From the NCBI GenBank assembly GCA_903893955.1, contig CAITOG010000166.1:1-9143 (forward strand): 9,143 nucleotides of DNA, read 5' to 3'. The notes below the pieces were generated by a model. The model was not told where the DNA came from and did no database searches. It saw only the letters and a list, made by a program, of their open reading frames with translations. The first letter of the stretch is position 1. Every line of letters begins with the position of its first letter. Positions 1 through 7,451 of the stretch are shown piece after piece. The translations under genes were made by a program, and so were the position numbers. The DNA is from an uncultured Actinomycetes bacterium (GTDB lineage: Bacteria; Actinomycetota; Acidimicrobiia; Acidimicrobiales; RAAP-2).

Positions 1-116
1 GAGGCAGTTCGCTTCGGCTTCTCGGTGAACAGCAGCAAGATGCTCGGGATGATGTTGAGTGGCGAGACGGTCACCACGAGGGCGAGAGGAAGGATCTCGC
101 CGATCACGGTTCTCAT
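1..116 (-). CDS. GAP/Sap-family membrane protein, N-terminal fragment (runs off left edge)
   Basis: Only the first 38 codons are inside the window. Read on the minus strand they begin MRTVIGEILPLALVVTVSPL, followed by NIIPSILLLFTEKPKRTA. A short N-terminus, then a hydrophobic helix with a serine-proline pair, a run of isoleucines and leucines and a basic turn is typical of the start of GAP-family (Sap, sulfolipid-1-addressing type) membrane proteins in the LysE-like transporter group. In mycobacteria such proteins are linked to transport of glycolipids or peptidoglycolipids; the substrate here is unknown. The ATG at 116-114 is chosen because AAGGAGG (minus strand, 128-122) lies 5 nt upstream. 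The gene is divergent from the EttA gene across a 227-nt gap. The family call rests on a short fragment and could be another LysE-like protein; the reading frame itself is well supported. Confidence 0.6.
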   Translation of the reverse strand, partial: MRTVIGEILPLALVVTVSPLNIIPSILLLFTEKPKRTA

Positions 117-343
117 CGCGTCCTCCTTCCCCCGGTCGCCGAACCACCATGCAGCGACGAGGCGCTGTTGTAGAGCATCACGAACGATCTCGTCGGACAG
201 ACCTTACGCAGGCGATTCCGTCCAGGCGGTCGAGATTCGCAATCTTCGGATGCTGATCGGCCGTGACCTCTCCGGGGAGGAGAACTCGGCGTCCACGCGA
301 GGTGTTCATTCACGCGCCGCCCCCCGTGAGGGAGACTGCATCA
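117..343. other. Divergent intergenic region between the GAP-family gene and ettA
   Basis: This 227-nt gap lies between two divergent start codons and must hold at least the promoter for the plus-strand ABC-F gene. I find the ribosome binding site of the left gene (121-128) and a purine-rich GAGGGAG at about 328-334 before the ABC-F start. I do not find a convincing pair of -35/-10 boxes, a clear operator palindrome or a coding frame. A short inverted repeat (CCTC/GAGG, 268-281) is too small to interpret. Confidence 0.5.
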
Positions 344-2020
<1,677 letters not shown>

Positions 2021-2101
2021 CAATCTTGGTCGTTGAGTCCGCAGAAGCTGGAGTTCGTGATGTCCTCCCGCTCCGATTCGACGAGCGTCATCTCGGTGCA
2101 G
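2021..2101. other. Short convergent gap between ettA and the metal permease gene
   Basis: These 81 nt separate two convergent stop codons. Small inverted repeats are present (GATG/CATC around GCTC/GAGC, roughly 2058-2092), but there is no run of T on either strand, so I do not call a terminator. No supported coding frame. Confidence 0.4.
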
Positions 2102-3442
2102 TTACGGAACTTGAGAGTGCGGGCTGGCGACACCAGCGGAGAACCGGTCCTGGCACCGTTCTGAGCAGAAGAACAGCACAGCGTCATCGTGCACGAGGCG
2201 CGCCGGCGCGAGTGCCTTCGTCACCTGCATCCCGCAGACAGGATCGAGAGCGACGCTTTCTCCTCCGCCAAATCGACCCTTGTTCCGAGCGAGCCACCTC
2301 GCCCCCGCAGCGACGACCAAGAACGCGATGTTCAGAAACGTCGTGTAGTTCCACTCAAAGTGCGTGACGGCGACCGTTACCGATCGATGGGGCGGGACCG
2401 CTCGGAGCCCGGTGAAGAGGAACTCGGTTGCGAGGCCAGCGACGACCATCACGACATAGAAGACAGCCACCATGCGAAGGGCCAGCCGCCAGCCGTAGAA
2501 CTTGGCGTAGATCAAGATGAGAGGCATCGCGATCAAGTCAGCGAAGATGAACGCGATTACCCCGCCGAACGAGATCCCTCCTGACCACAGCGCTGCCGCC
2601 AACGGGACGTTACCGATCGAGCACACCCAACTTGCGACGGCGATCAGCGGACCGACGAGAGCGTTCTCGATGCTGGTCCAGATCCCATGGCCCTGCCAGA
2701 AGAGCGCGCTCCACAGGTGAGCTGGCACCATTACGGCCAAGATCCCAGCGACGACATAGCCGATGGCGAGCTCCCGACGAAGCATTTTGGCGTCCGCGAC
2801 TGCGTAGCTCGAGGCCTCCGCCCACGAGGATGGCGAGCGCAGGGTGTTCGACGCACTCACCTCGCCGTGGTGGTCGTGTGCGCCACCGAGAGCCGAGTCT
2901 TGGTCGTGGTGGTCATGACCTTGGACCTTGGAACTCTCATCGACTTGCGACGCCCGCAGGCGCGCAATGACCCGAGTCACGAGAGGCCCGGAGAAGACAG
3001 CGCCACCGAGCAGTGCGAGGAGCACGATCATGATCGGCCCACCGGTGAACTCGGCTGCTGTGAACTGCCAGCCGAGGAGCACCAACATGACGAGGCCGAG
3101 CTCAACCACCAGGTTGGTCGAGGCGAACATGAAGATCATGGCGCTCGTGAAGTCGGCACCCTTGGCGACAAGCGACCTCGCCATCGCCGAGGCCGCGTAG
3201 GAACAGCTCGACGACACCATGCCGTAGCTCGAGGCTCTGAGTACCGACGACGGGCGAAGGCGCCCGAGCTTCGACCTCATCGTCTCTCGAGGCACCATCG
3301 CCTGGACCACACCCGACAGGGTGAAGCCGAGTATGAGCGCCCAGAGAGTCTCCCAGAACATGAAGAACGCCTCCCGCAGGCCTGAACCGAGGCTGTCGAG
3401 CAGCCTTATCGCTGACAGCGCACTGACAACACCAATCGTCAT
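2102..3442 (-). CDS. ArsP_1-superfamily heavy-metal permease (SO_0444-like) with His-rich loop and C-terminal YHS domain
   Basis: Predicted 446 aa inner-membrane permease, likely exporting a soft metal such as copper or zinc. It has two membrane halves. The first (about 20-160) carries SSSCSYAASAMARS with Cys80, then FASTNLVVELG (106-116). The second (about 222-385) carries SWVCSIGNVPLAAALW with Cys274 and FADLIAMPLILIYAKFYGW. The halves are joined by a hydrophilic loop rich in histidine (about 165-210), with two HDHH-type clusters (177-179 and 189-192). The C-terminus (397-435) is a YHS domain: DPVCGM at 400-405 with Cys403, then FFCSERCQDRF with Cys426 and Cys430, as in copper ATPases and metallochaperones. 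The open frame begins at 3493, but ATG 3442 is chosen because AAGGAGAGGA lies 8 nt upstream. A CsoR-type palindrome sits in its promoter. Substrate is inferred; other ArsP_1 members move methylarsenite. Confidence 0.82.
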   Translation of the reverse strand: MTIGVVSALSAIRLLDSLGSGLREAFFMFWETLWALILGFTLSGVVQAMVPRETMRSKLGRLRPSSVLRASSYGMVSSSCSYAASAMARSLVAKGADFTSAMIFMFASTNLVVELGLVMLVLLGWQFTAAEFTGGPIMIVLLALLGGAVFSGPLVTRVIARLRASQVDESSKVQGHDHHDQDSALGGAHDHHGEVSASNTLRSPSSWAEASSYAVADAKMLRRELAIGYVVAGILAVMVPAHLWSALFWQGHGIWTSIENALVGPLIAVASWVCSIGNVPLAAALWSGGISFGGVIAFIFADLIAMPLILIYAKFYGWRLALRMVAVFYVVMVVAGLATEFLFTGLRAVPPHRSVTVAVTHFEWNYTTFLNIAFLVVAAGARWLARNKGRFGGGESVALDPVCGMQVTKALAPARLVHDDAVLFFCSERCQDRFSAGVASPHSQVP

Positions 3443-3450
3443 GGCGGGAC

Positions 3451-3460
3451 TCCTCTCCTT
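3451..3460 (-). promoter_or_regulatory. Ribosome binding site of the metal permease gene
   Basis: On the minus strand this reads AAGGAGAGGA and ends 8 nt before the ATG at 3442. It decides between this start and the in-frame upstream ATG at 3493, which lies within a few bases of the predicted transcription start and has no such site. Confidence 0.75.
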
Positions 3461-3494
3461 CGAACGTCGACGGCATCCGATGCCGCCAACCAAG

Positions 3495-3523
3495 ACTTTA
3501 TACCCCTATGGGGTATATGTCGA
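3495..3523 (-). promoter_or_regulatory. Probable sigma-70-type promoter of the metal permease gene
   Basis: On the minus strand a -35-like TCGACA (3523-3518; five of six match TTGACA) is followed after 17 nt by TAAAGT (3500-3495), or after 15 nt by TATAAA (3502-3497), as the -10. Transcription would start near 3488, giving a leader of about 45 nt before the ATG at 3442. This A/T-rich stretch stands out in otherwise GC-rich DNA. The boxes are seen in the sequence; use as a promoter is inference. Confidence 0.55.
3499..3517. promoter_or_regulatory. CsoR/CstR-type operator palindrome
   Basis: TATACCCCTATGGGGTATA is a perfect inverted repeat: 8-nt arms TATACCCC/GGGGTATA around a 3-nt centre TAT. 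A/T-flanked C-tract/G-tract palindromes of this kind are the known operators of the CsoR/RcnR/FrmR family, including copper-sensing CsoR and persulfide-sensing CstR. It fills the spacer between the proposed -35 and -10 boxes of the permease gene, so a bound repressor would block RNA polymerase until metal or persulfide releases it. It is also 90 nt upstream of the divergent LLM oxidoreductase start and could affect that gene. No csoR-like gene is in the window. Confidence 0.75.
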
Positions 3524-3606
3524 CGGCGTGCGCAACGCTCCGAAGCTGGGCGCCATCACTCGGCACGCTGGTGCAATACCCTTCAGTGGAAGCACAAAGG
3601 AGCACT

Positions 3607-4653
3607 ATGAAGATCTCGACGTTCATCACCTACTCGGCCAACTTCAAGTCTGCAGCGCAGGAGGTCGTCGAGCTCGAGAAGGCCGGGCTCGATCTGGTCT
3701 GGGTCGCCGAGGCCTACAGCTTCGACAGCGTGTCGCAGCTGGGCTATCTCGCAGCAGTCACCGAGACGGTCGAGATCGGCTCAGCCATCCTCCCCATCTA
3801 CTCGCGGACCCCCACGCTGCTTGGCATGACCGCCGCCGGCCTCGACTACATCTCCGACGGCCGGTTTCACCTCGGCCTCGGCGCATCGGGGCCCCAGGTC
3901 ATCGAGGGCTTCCACGGCGTGCCGTACACCAACCCCATCGGGCGGACCCGGGAGATCATCGAGATCTGCCGGGACATCTGGAAGCGCGAGGCACCGCTCA
4001 CCCATGAGGGGAAGAACTACACGATCCCGCTGCCGGCTGATCAGGGCACCGGCCTCGGCAAGGCGCTCAAGATCATCAACCACCCGCTCCGAACTGACAT
4101 CCCGATCTGGGTGGCTGCGCTTGGTGACAAGAACGTCCAGCTCGCAGCCGAGCTCGCCGACGGCTGGATGCCCATCTTGTTCATCCCCGAGAAGGCGGAC
4201 ATGGTCTGGGGCTCATCGCTGGCCCAAGGGACGGCGAAGCGGGACCCGAGCCTTGGCGAGCTGATGGTGACGGCGGGCAGCTTGGTCGCGATCGGCGAAG
4301 GTGACGACGTCACCGCGATCCGTGAGTTCGCGCGCCCCATGATCGCCCTCTACGTCGGTGGCATGGGGGCGAAGGGAAAGAACTTCTACAACGAGCTCGC
4401 CACCCGCTATGGCTACGAGGCCGAGGCCGCCACCATCCAGGACCTCTACCTGAGCGGCGACAAGAAGGGCGCCGAGGCGGCCGTCCCCGACGAGTTCCTC
4501 GAGCTGACCACACTGTGTGGCCCTGAGAGCTATGTGGCTGAGCGGATGGCAGCGTTCAAGGAGGCGGGTGTCACCCACCTGCAGGCACATCCCATCCTCA
4601 CCGGGGACCAGACTCGGGCCAGCATCATCGAGACGCTCAAGCGGCTCTCCTAG
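3607..4653 (+). CDS. LLM class F420-dependent oxidoreductase, Rv3520c-like
   Basis: Predicted 348 aa cytoplasmic enzyme of the luciferase-like monooxygenase (TIM-barrel) superfamily, F420-using branch, expected to transfer hydride between coenzyme F420 and an unknown substrate. The start MKISTFITYSANF lacks a signal peptide. Family features: FDSVSQLGYLAAVTETVEIG (39-58), LGASGPQVIEGFHGVPY (91-107), GRTREIIEICRDIW (112-125), the TGLGKALKIINHPLR stretch (148-162) and IPIWVAALGDKNVQLAAE (165-182) followed by LADGW. The GASGPQVIEG(W/F)HG and TGLGK elements are characteristic of the Rv3520c type, and the length fits. The frame is open from 3508, but ATG 3607 is chosen because AAAGGAG (3596-3602) precedes it and the barrel starts there; the upstream codons overlap the operator. 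The gene is 59 nt upstream of a DUF1330 gene on the same strand, probably cotranscribed. Substrate unknown. Confidence 0.87.
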   Translation: MKISTFITYSANFKSAAQEVVELEKAGLDLVWVAEAYSFDSVSQLGYLAAVTETVEIGSAILPIYSRTPTLLGMTAAGLDYISDGRFHLGLGASGPQVIEGFHGVPYTNPIGRTREIIEICRDIWKREAPLTHEGKNYTIPLPADQGTGLGKALKIINHPLRTDIPIWVAALGDKNVQLAAELADGWMPILFIPEKADMVWGSSLAQGTAKRDPSLGELMVTAGSLVAIGEGDDVTAIREFARPMIALYVGGMGAKGKNFYNELATRYGYEAEAATIQDLYLSGDKKGAEAAVPDEFLELTTLCGPESYVAERMAAFKEAGVTHLQAHPILTGDQTRASIIETLKRLS

Positions 4654-4712
4654 TTCGACCGACGGCACACGCGTCGTCCCGCCGCAGCTTCCACGACACC
4701 AAGGACCAACCA

Positions 4713-5024
4713 ATGCCCGAACACCAGCCAGTTCACTTTGTCGCACACTTCCGTGTCGATGACCCCGACCGCTACCGTGTCTATGAGAAGGGCTTCTTCC
4801 CGATCTTGAAGGCCCATGGTGGCCGGTTCGTCACCTACGACGACAACCCGGTCATCCTCGAGGGAGCTCGAGATGACGGTCGGACCGTCATTATCGAGTT
4901 CGGCTCAGAGGAGGCGCTGCTCGGATGGTGGAACTCACCGGAGTATCGAGAGCTCGCCGAGCATCGCATCGCGGGCACCACGACGTACGCTATCTACTTC
5001 GTCCGAGCCCCAACGCCTCGCTGA
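4713..5024 (+). CDS. DUF1330 domain protein
   Basis: Predicted 103 aa, essentially one DUF1330 domain (dimeric alpha-beta-barrel/ferredoxin-like fold). Visible family landmarks: FRVDDPDRYRVYEKGFFPIL (13-32), HGGRF (35-39), ILEG (48-51), TVIIEF (58-63), W72-W73, SPEY (75-78) and R85. No membrane segment or signal peptide. The function of the family is not established; related small barrels are mono-oxygenase or isomerase subunits or bind small ligands. ATG 4713 is preceded by AAGGA (4701-4705) at 7 nt. It lies 59 nt downstream of the F420 oxidoreductase gene, so the two probably form one transcript and may act on related compounds, though this is inference. The stop codon lies in the left arm of a palindrome shared with the convergent gene. 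Confidence 0.85.
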   Translation: MPEHQPVHFVAHFRVDDPDRYRVYEKGFFPILKAHGGRFVTYDDNPVILEGARDDGRTVIIEFGSEEALLGWWNSPEYRELAEHRIAGTTTYAIYFVRAPTPR

Positions 5025-5046
5025 CAGTCAGCTCGAGGTGTTTCCC
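5016..5046 (+). terminator. Possible weak terminator between convergent genes
   Basis: GCTGAC (5020-5025) and GTCAGC (5027-5032) can pair, and the stem can be extended by CCTC (5016-5019) with GAGG (5035-5038) across a 2-nt bulge. A short T-containing tail (TGTTTCCC, 5039-5046) follows on the plus strand. Both convergent stop codons (plus 5022-5024, minus 5030-5028) lie inside the stem. The tail is poor in T, so this is a weak candidate. Confidence 0.35.
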
Positions 5047-5756
5047 TCGGACCGGGTGAAGTCGATGACCTGACCCCGGTTGATGCTCACCCAGTCCCGA
5101 GCGTCGAGGTAGGGCTGGAACGTTTCGAGGATGGCCGTCTGCGCCGCAGGCGCCTTCGGTCGCTGCAGTTCGAAGAGGTGGGGAAACTCGGTCCACGCCA
5201 CCACCGACCGCCAGAGCCGGAGCGCCGCCTCGCCCCCTGGTGGGTCGATGAGGACAGGCCCAAAGAGACACTGTCCGTCGGGGAAGAACAGTGTCGGCAC
5301 GCCGAAGCCGCCCGCCTCCATGACCCGCTCGTGCTCAGCGAGGACCTCATCGCCGGTGCTCGGATCAGCAATGGCCTCATCGACAAGCCCCGGTTCGAGC
5401 CCAAGCTCCTCGAGCAGATGGCGGGCGACGGCAGGCTCATGCGGCTTCTTGCCGTCGACGTGCAGTGCACGACCGGTGATGGCGTACCAGCGATCGAGGT
5501 CCGCCATGCTCGTCCGGCGCAGCAGCGCGCCGATGCGCATCATCGACCAGCCATACGACCACTCGCGTTCCCACGGGTGCTTCTTGCCCTCCGGGCGGTT
5601 CACCTCCTCCAAGCTGAAGAACCGCCAGTTGATGGTGAGGTCGGTCTGGCGAGCCACCTCCCTGATCCACAGCGAGGTCTGATAGGCGTACGGGCACATC
5701 ACGTCGAAGTGGAAGTCGACCTCGTGAGGCTCGCTCCACCCTGTCACCTCGTCCAT
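5028..5756 (-). CDS. DsbA-family thioredoxin-fold protein, Rv2466c-like, with CPYA active site
   Basis: Predicted 242 aa, no signal peptide, so cytoplasmic. The first strand HEVDFHFDVMCPYAYQTSLW (11-30) places the redox motif at 21-24 as CPYA, followed by a helical domain and the cis-proline loop FGVPTLFFPDGQCLFGPVL (151-169, cis-Pro154). The tail LWRSVVAWTEFPHLFELQRP (181-200) resembles mycobacterial Rv2466c, a mycothiol/mycoredoxin-dependent nitroreductase-type DsbA relative that has CPWC. Here the second cysteine is alanine; Cys21 is the retained nucleophile and Cys163 the only other cysteine. That favours monothiol chemistry (mycothiol-dependent reduction or transfer, comparable to kappa-class GST/HCCA isomerase relatives) over dithiol exchange. 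ATG 5756 is preferred over the GTG at 5759 because AGGAGG (5769-5764) is 7 nt upstream of it. It is 40 nt after the small membrane protein gene, probably last in the operon. Confidence 0.82.
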   Translation of the reverse strand: MDEVTGWSEPHEVDFHFDVMCPYAYQTSLWIREVARQTDLTINWRFFSLEEVNRPEGKKHPWEREWSYGWSMMRIGALLRRTSMADLDRWYAITGRALHVDGKKPHEPAVARHLLEELGLEPGLVDEAIADPSTGDEVLAEHERVMEAGGFGVPTLFFPDGQCLFGPVLIDPPGGEAALRLWRSVVAWTEFPHLFELQRPKAPAAQTAILETFQPYLDARDWVSINRGQVIDFTRSEGNTSS

Positions 5757-5763
5757 CACGCCA

Positions 5764-5769
5764 CCTCCT
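5764..5769 (-). promoter_or_regulatory. Ribosome binding site of the DsbA-like gene
   Basis: AGGAGG on the minus strand, 7 nt before ATG 5756 and 4 nt before GTG 5759. The spacing favours the ATG. Confidence 0.7.
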
Positions 5770-5796
5770 GTCCTCGTCAGGATACGAGCCTTGGAC

Positions 5797-6024
5797 TCAG
5801 CTGTCCTGCGACCTCTGCGCCCGCACAGTGCGATACCGCTGCAAGGCGATCACCGCCCAGATCGCCTCGACCACCCCGAAGGGCCATGCCCCAGAGAGGA
5901 ACCCGTAGCTCGATGACAACGCGCAACCCAGCGCGAAGGCGGCGATGAACCCCGTTCCGCGCCGTTCGAGCGCGTACATGCCCATCATGAAGGTGAGCGC
6001 AACGATCCCGAAGGCGGTGATCAT
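5797..6024 (-). CDS. Small hydrophobic membrane protein of unknown function
   Basis: Predicted 75 aa with three likely membrane helices (about 3-19, 25-43 and 47-62) and a basic, polar C-terminus ending RAQRSQDS, suggesting the tail is cytoplasmic. Noticeable motifs are FMMGMYALERRG (12-23), then CALSSSYGFLSGAWPFG around 34-50 and VVEAIWAVIAL (51-61). I recognise the general pattern of short actinobacterial membrane proteins with GAWPFG(V/I)VE but know no function. The ATG at 6024 follows the DUF2252 stop by only 8 nt, with no strong ribosome binding site of its own (GAGCTGA, partly inside the upstream stop), so translation is probably coupled. Dense hydrophobic pattern and tight spacing support it as a real gene. 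Confidence 0.75.
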   Translation of the reverse strand: MITAFGIVALTFMMGMYALERRGTGFIAAFALGCALSSSYGFLSGAWPFGVVEAIWAVIALQRYRTVRAQRSQDS

Positions 6025-6032
6025 CGAGCAGA

Positions 6033-7406
6033 TCAGCTCGCCGTGATCGCAGGAGCAGCCTCAGCCAGTGACGCCACCAGGCGTGCGTGATCACGATCGT
6101 TCTGGTCGGCGTAGCGCTCCGCGAAGCTCGAGATGGAGCGGGCGAACTTCGGAGACCTGCCCATGTACGCACTGATCGACGCAGCATCCCCTGTTCGCGC
6201 GTGCGACCTCGCCAGGGTCTCGCCGCACGCGGTGGCGAACTCGACCAAGCTCGGGCCGATCAGCTCGATCTTCGGCACGATCTTCATGTCGCGGAACTGC
6301 CGGACGTAGTAGTGCCGACCCTCAAGCGTCCCCCAGCCGACGAAGATGTCGGTCGCACTCTGGACCAAGCGCTTCCCGGTGATGACGCGCTCACCGTCAT
6401 GGATGAACTGGCGAGGCCGGGCCGAAGACTCATAGACCGACGGACCAGCCTGCTTGACCTGGAGGAACAAGGGGTCAGTCCCGCTTCGACCCTCGAGCAG
6501 GACCAGGTACACCCGCATCCCCACGCTGCCCACACCGACCACCTGCCGCACCACGTCGGTCACGGTGAAGCGATCGAACAGGCTGCGACGATCTGCCTGG
6601 AGCGTCGCTCGGTACTCGGTGAGCAACTCGTCGATGAGGGCCGCCTGCTCCGCGTCACCGATCGCCACCCTGATCGGCGGATCCTCGGTGATGCGGGGCC
6701 TGCCTCCCGCTGCCGTGGTGAGCTTCTCGAAGGCACCTCTGCTGGTGCGGTGGCGCTGCTGCTTCTCGATGTGCACCGAGACTCGGCCTCGGTCGGCGGG
6801 TTCGAAGAAGCTCAGCAGGCTGTCGACGTGCATCCCGTCGTACCAGATGTCGAGCTCGGACATGGTGGCGTAGCGGGCCATCCGAAGTCGATACGCATCA
6901 GCTGCAGCCCTCGCCGCCGCCAGTGCGACCTTCTCCCTGATGCCGTCGACCCGCGCAGCGACGACGAGGCTCGTCGCCAGCCGCTTGAGGTCCCATTCAA
7001 AGGGGCCGGGGAAGGTTTCGTCGAAGTCACGGAGGTCGAACATCAGGTTCCGCTCTGGCGTCGCCCACAGGCCGAAGTTGAGGACGTGCGCATCACCACA
7101 GAGCTGGACATCGAGACCGCTATCGGGCTGCGTGGCGAGGTCAGCGGCCATAACGCCGGCGGCACCTCGGTAGAAGTTCCACGGCGAGATCGCCATCCGT
7201 GAACGACGCAGGCCGAATAGCTCTGGGTCCCGGATCTGGTCCTGCTGCGCGATCACGTCGAGAGGGTCTCGATCCCGCAGGTCCTCGGACCACTCCGCGA
7301 GCTGCCGCCGTCCCACCTTTTTGCGAGCGGCGACACCTCGACGTCGACGCTCTTGCATCGTCGAGAGGGTCGTCGGGACGTCCAGTGGCTGCATCTCGGT
7401 CTCCAC
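6033..7406 (-). CDS. DUF2252 domain protein (kinase-like fold)
   Basis: Predicted 457 aa cytoplasmic protein spanning the whole DUF2252 family. Signatures: RRSRMAISPWNFYRGAAGVM (67-86), LCGDAHVLNFG (102-112) with Asp105, His107 and Asn110, FDLRDFDETFPGPFEWDLKR (123-142), VVGVGSVGMRVYLVLLEG (289-306), FLQVKQAGPSV (314-324) with Lys318, ITGKRLVQSATDIFVGW (342-358) and YYVRQFRDMK (366-375). GDAH..N and DFDE resemble the catalytic and metal-binding loops of aminoglycoside-phosphotransferase-like kinases, and Lys318 could contact ATP; the order is not that of a standard kinase, and substrate and reaction are unknown. The frame is open to GTG 7442, but GTG 7406 is preferred because AGGAGG (7420-7415) lies 8 nt upstream; ATG 7394 is a poorer alternative. 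It follows the exporter permease by 45 nt and precedes the 75-aa membrane protein by 8 nt. Confidence 0.87.
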   Translation of the reverse strand: METEMQPLDVPTTLSTMQERRRRGVAARKKVGRRQLAEWSEDLRDRDPLDVIAQQDQIRDPELFGLRRSRMAISPWNFYRGAAGVMAADLATQPDSGLDVQLCGDAHVLNFGLWATPERNLMFDLRDFDETFPGPFEWDLKRLATSLVVAARVDGIREKVALAAARAAADAYRLRMARYATMSELDIWYDGMHVDSLLSFFEPADRGRVSVHIEKQQRHRTSRGAFEKLTTAAGGRPRITEDPPIRVAIGDAEQAALIDELLTEYRATLQADRRSLFDRFTVTDVVRQVVGVGSVGMRVYLVLLEGRSGTDPLFLQVKQAGPSVYESSARPRQFIHDGERVITGKRLVQSATDIFVGWGTLEGRHYYVRQFRDMKIVPKIELIGPSLVEFATACGETLARSHARTGDAASISAYMGRSPKFARSISSFAERYADQNDRDHARLVASLAEAAPAITAS

Positions 7407-7414
7407 GTCCCTCA

Positions 7415-7420
7415 CCTCCT
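7415..7420 (-). promoter_or_regulatory. Ribosome binding site of the DUF2252 gene
   Basis: AGGAGG on the minus strand, 8 nt before GTG 7406. It argues for that GTG rather than GTG 7442, which would put this site inside the coding sequence, or ATG 7394, which is 20 nt away. Confidence 0.65.
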
Positions 7421-7451
7421 CGTTCCTGGCCCTGTCATCCACGACGGTCGC

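Noticed and set aside
263..343. In-frame extension of the EttA gene to an ATG at 263
   Set aside because: The 27 extra residues are arginine- and proline-rich, have no EttA homology, and ATG 344 has a ribosome binding site and matches the family start.
2059..2163. Short plus-strand frame after EttA that could encode about 35 residues
   Set aside because: No ribosome binding site, no recognisable product, and it overlaps the end of the permease gene.
3508..3606. In-frame extension of the LLM oxidoreductase to 3508
   Set aside because: It starts inside the operator palindrome, and the barrel begins at 3607 after AAAGGAG.
4660..4676. CGACG/CGTCG inverted repeat after the LLM gene as a terminator
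   Set aside because: Only 5 bp with no T-tract, and the next gene follows on the same strand within 60 nt, so termination is unlikely.
6087..7202. Long plus-strand open frame of 371 codons opposite the DUF2252 gene
   Set aside because: Its product is rich in Arg, Asp, Pro and His with no recognisable domain. Long antisense frames are expected in GC-rich DNA, and the minus strand carries clear DUF2252 motifs.
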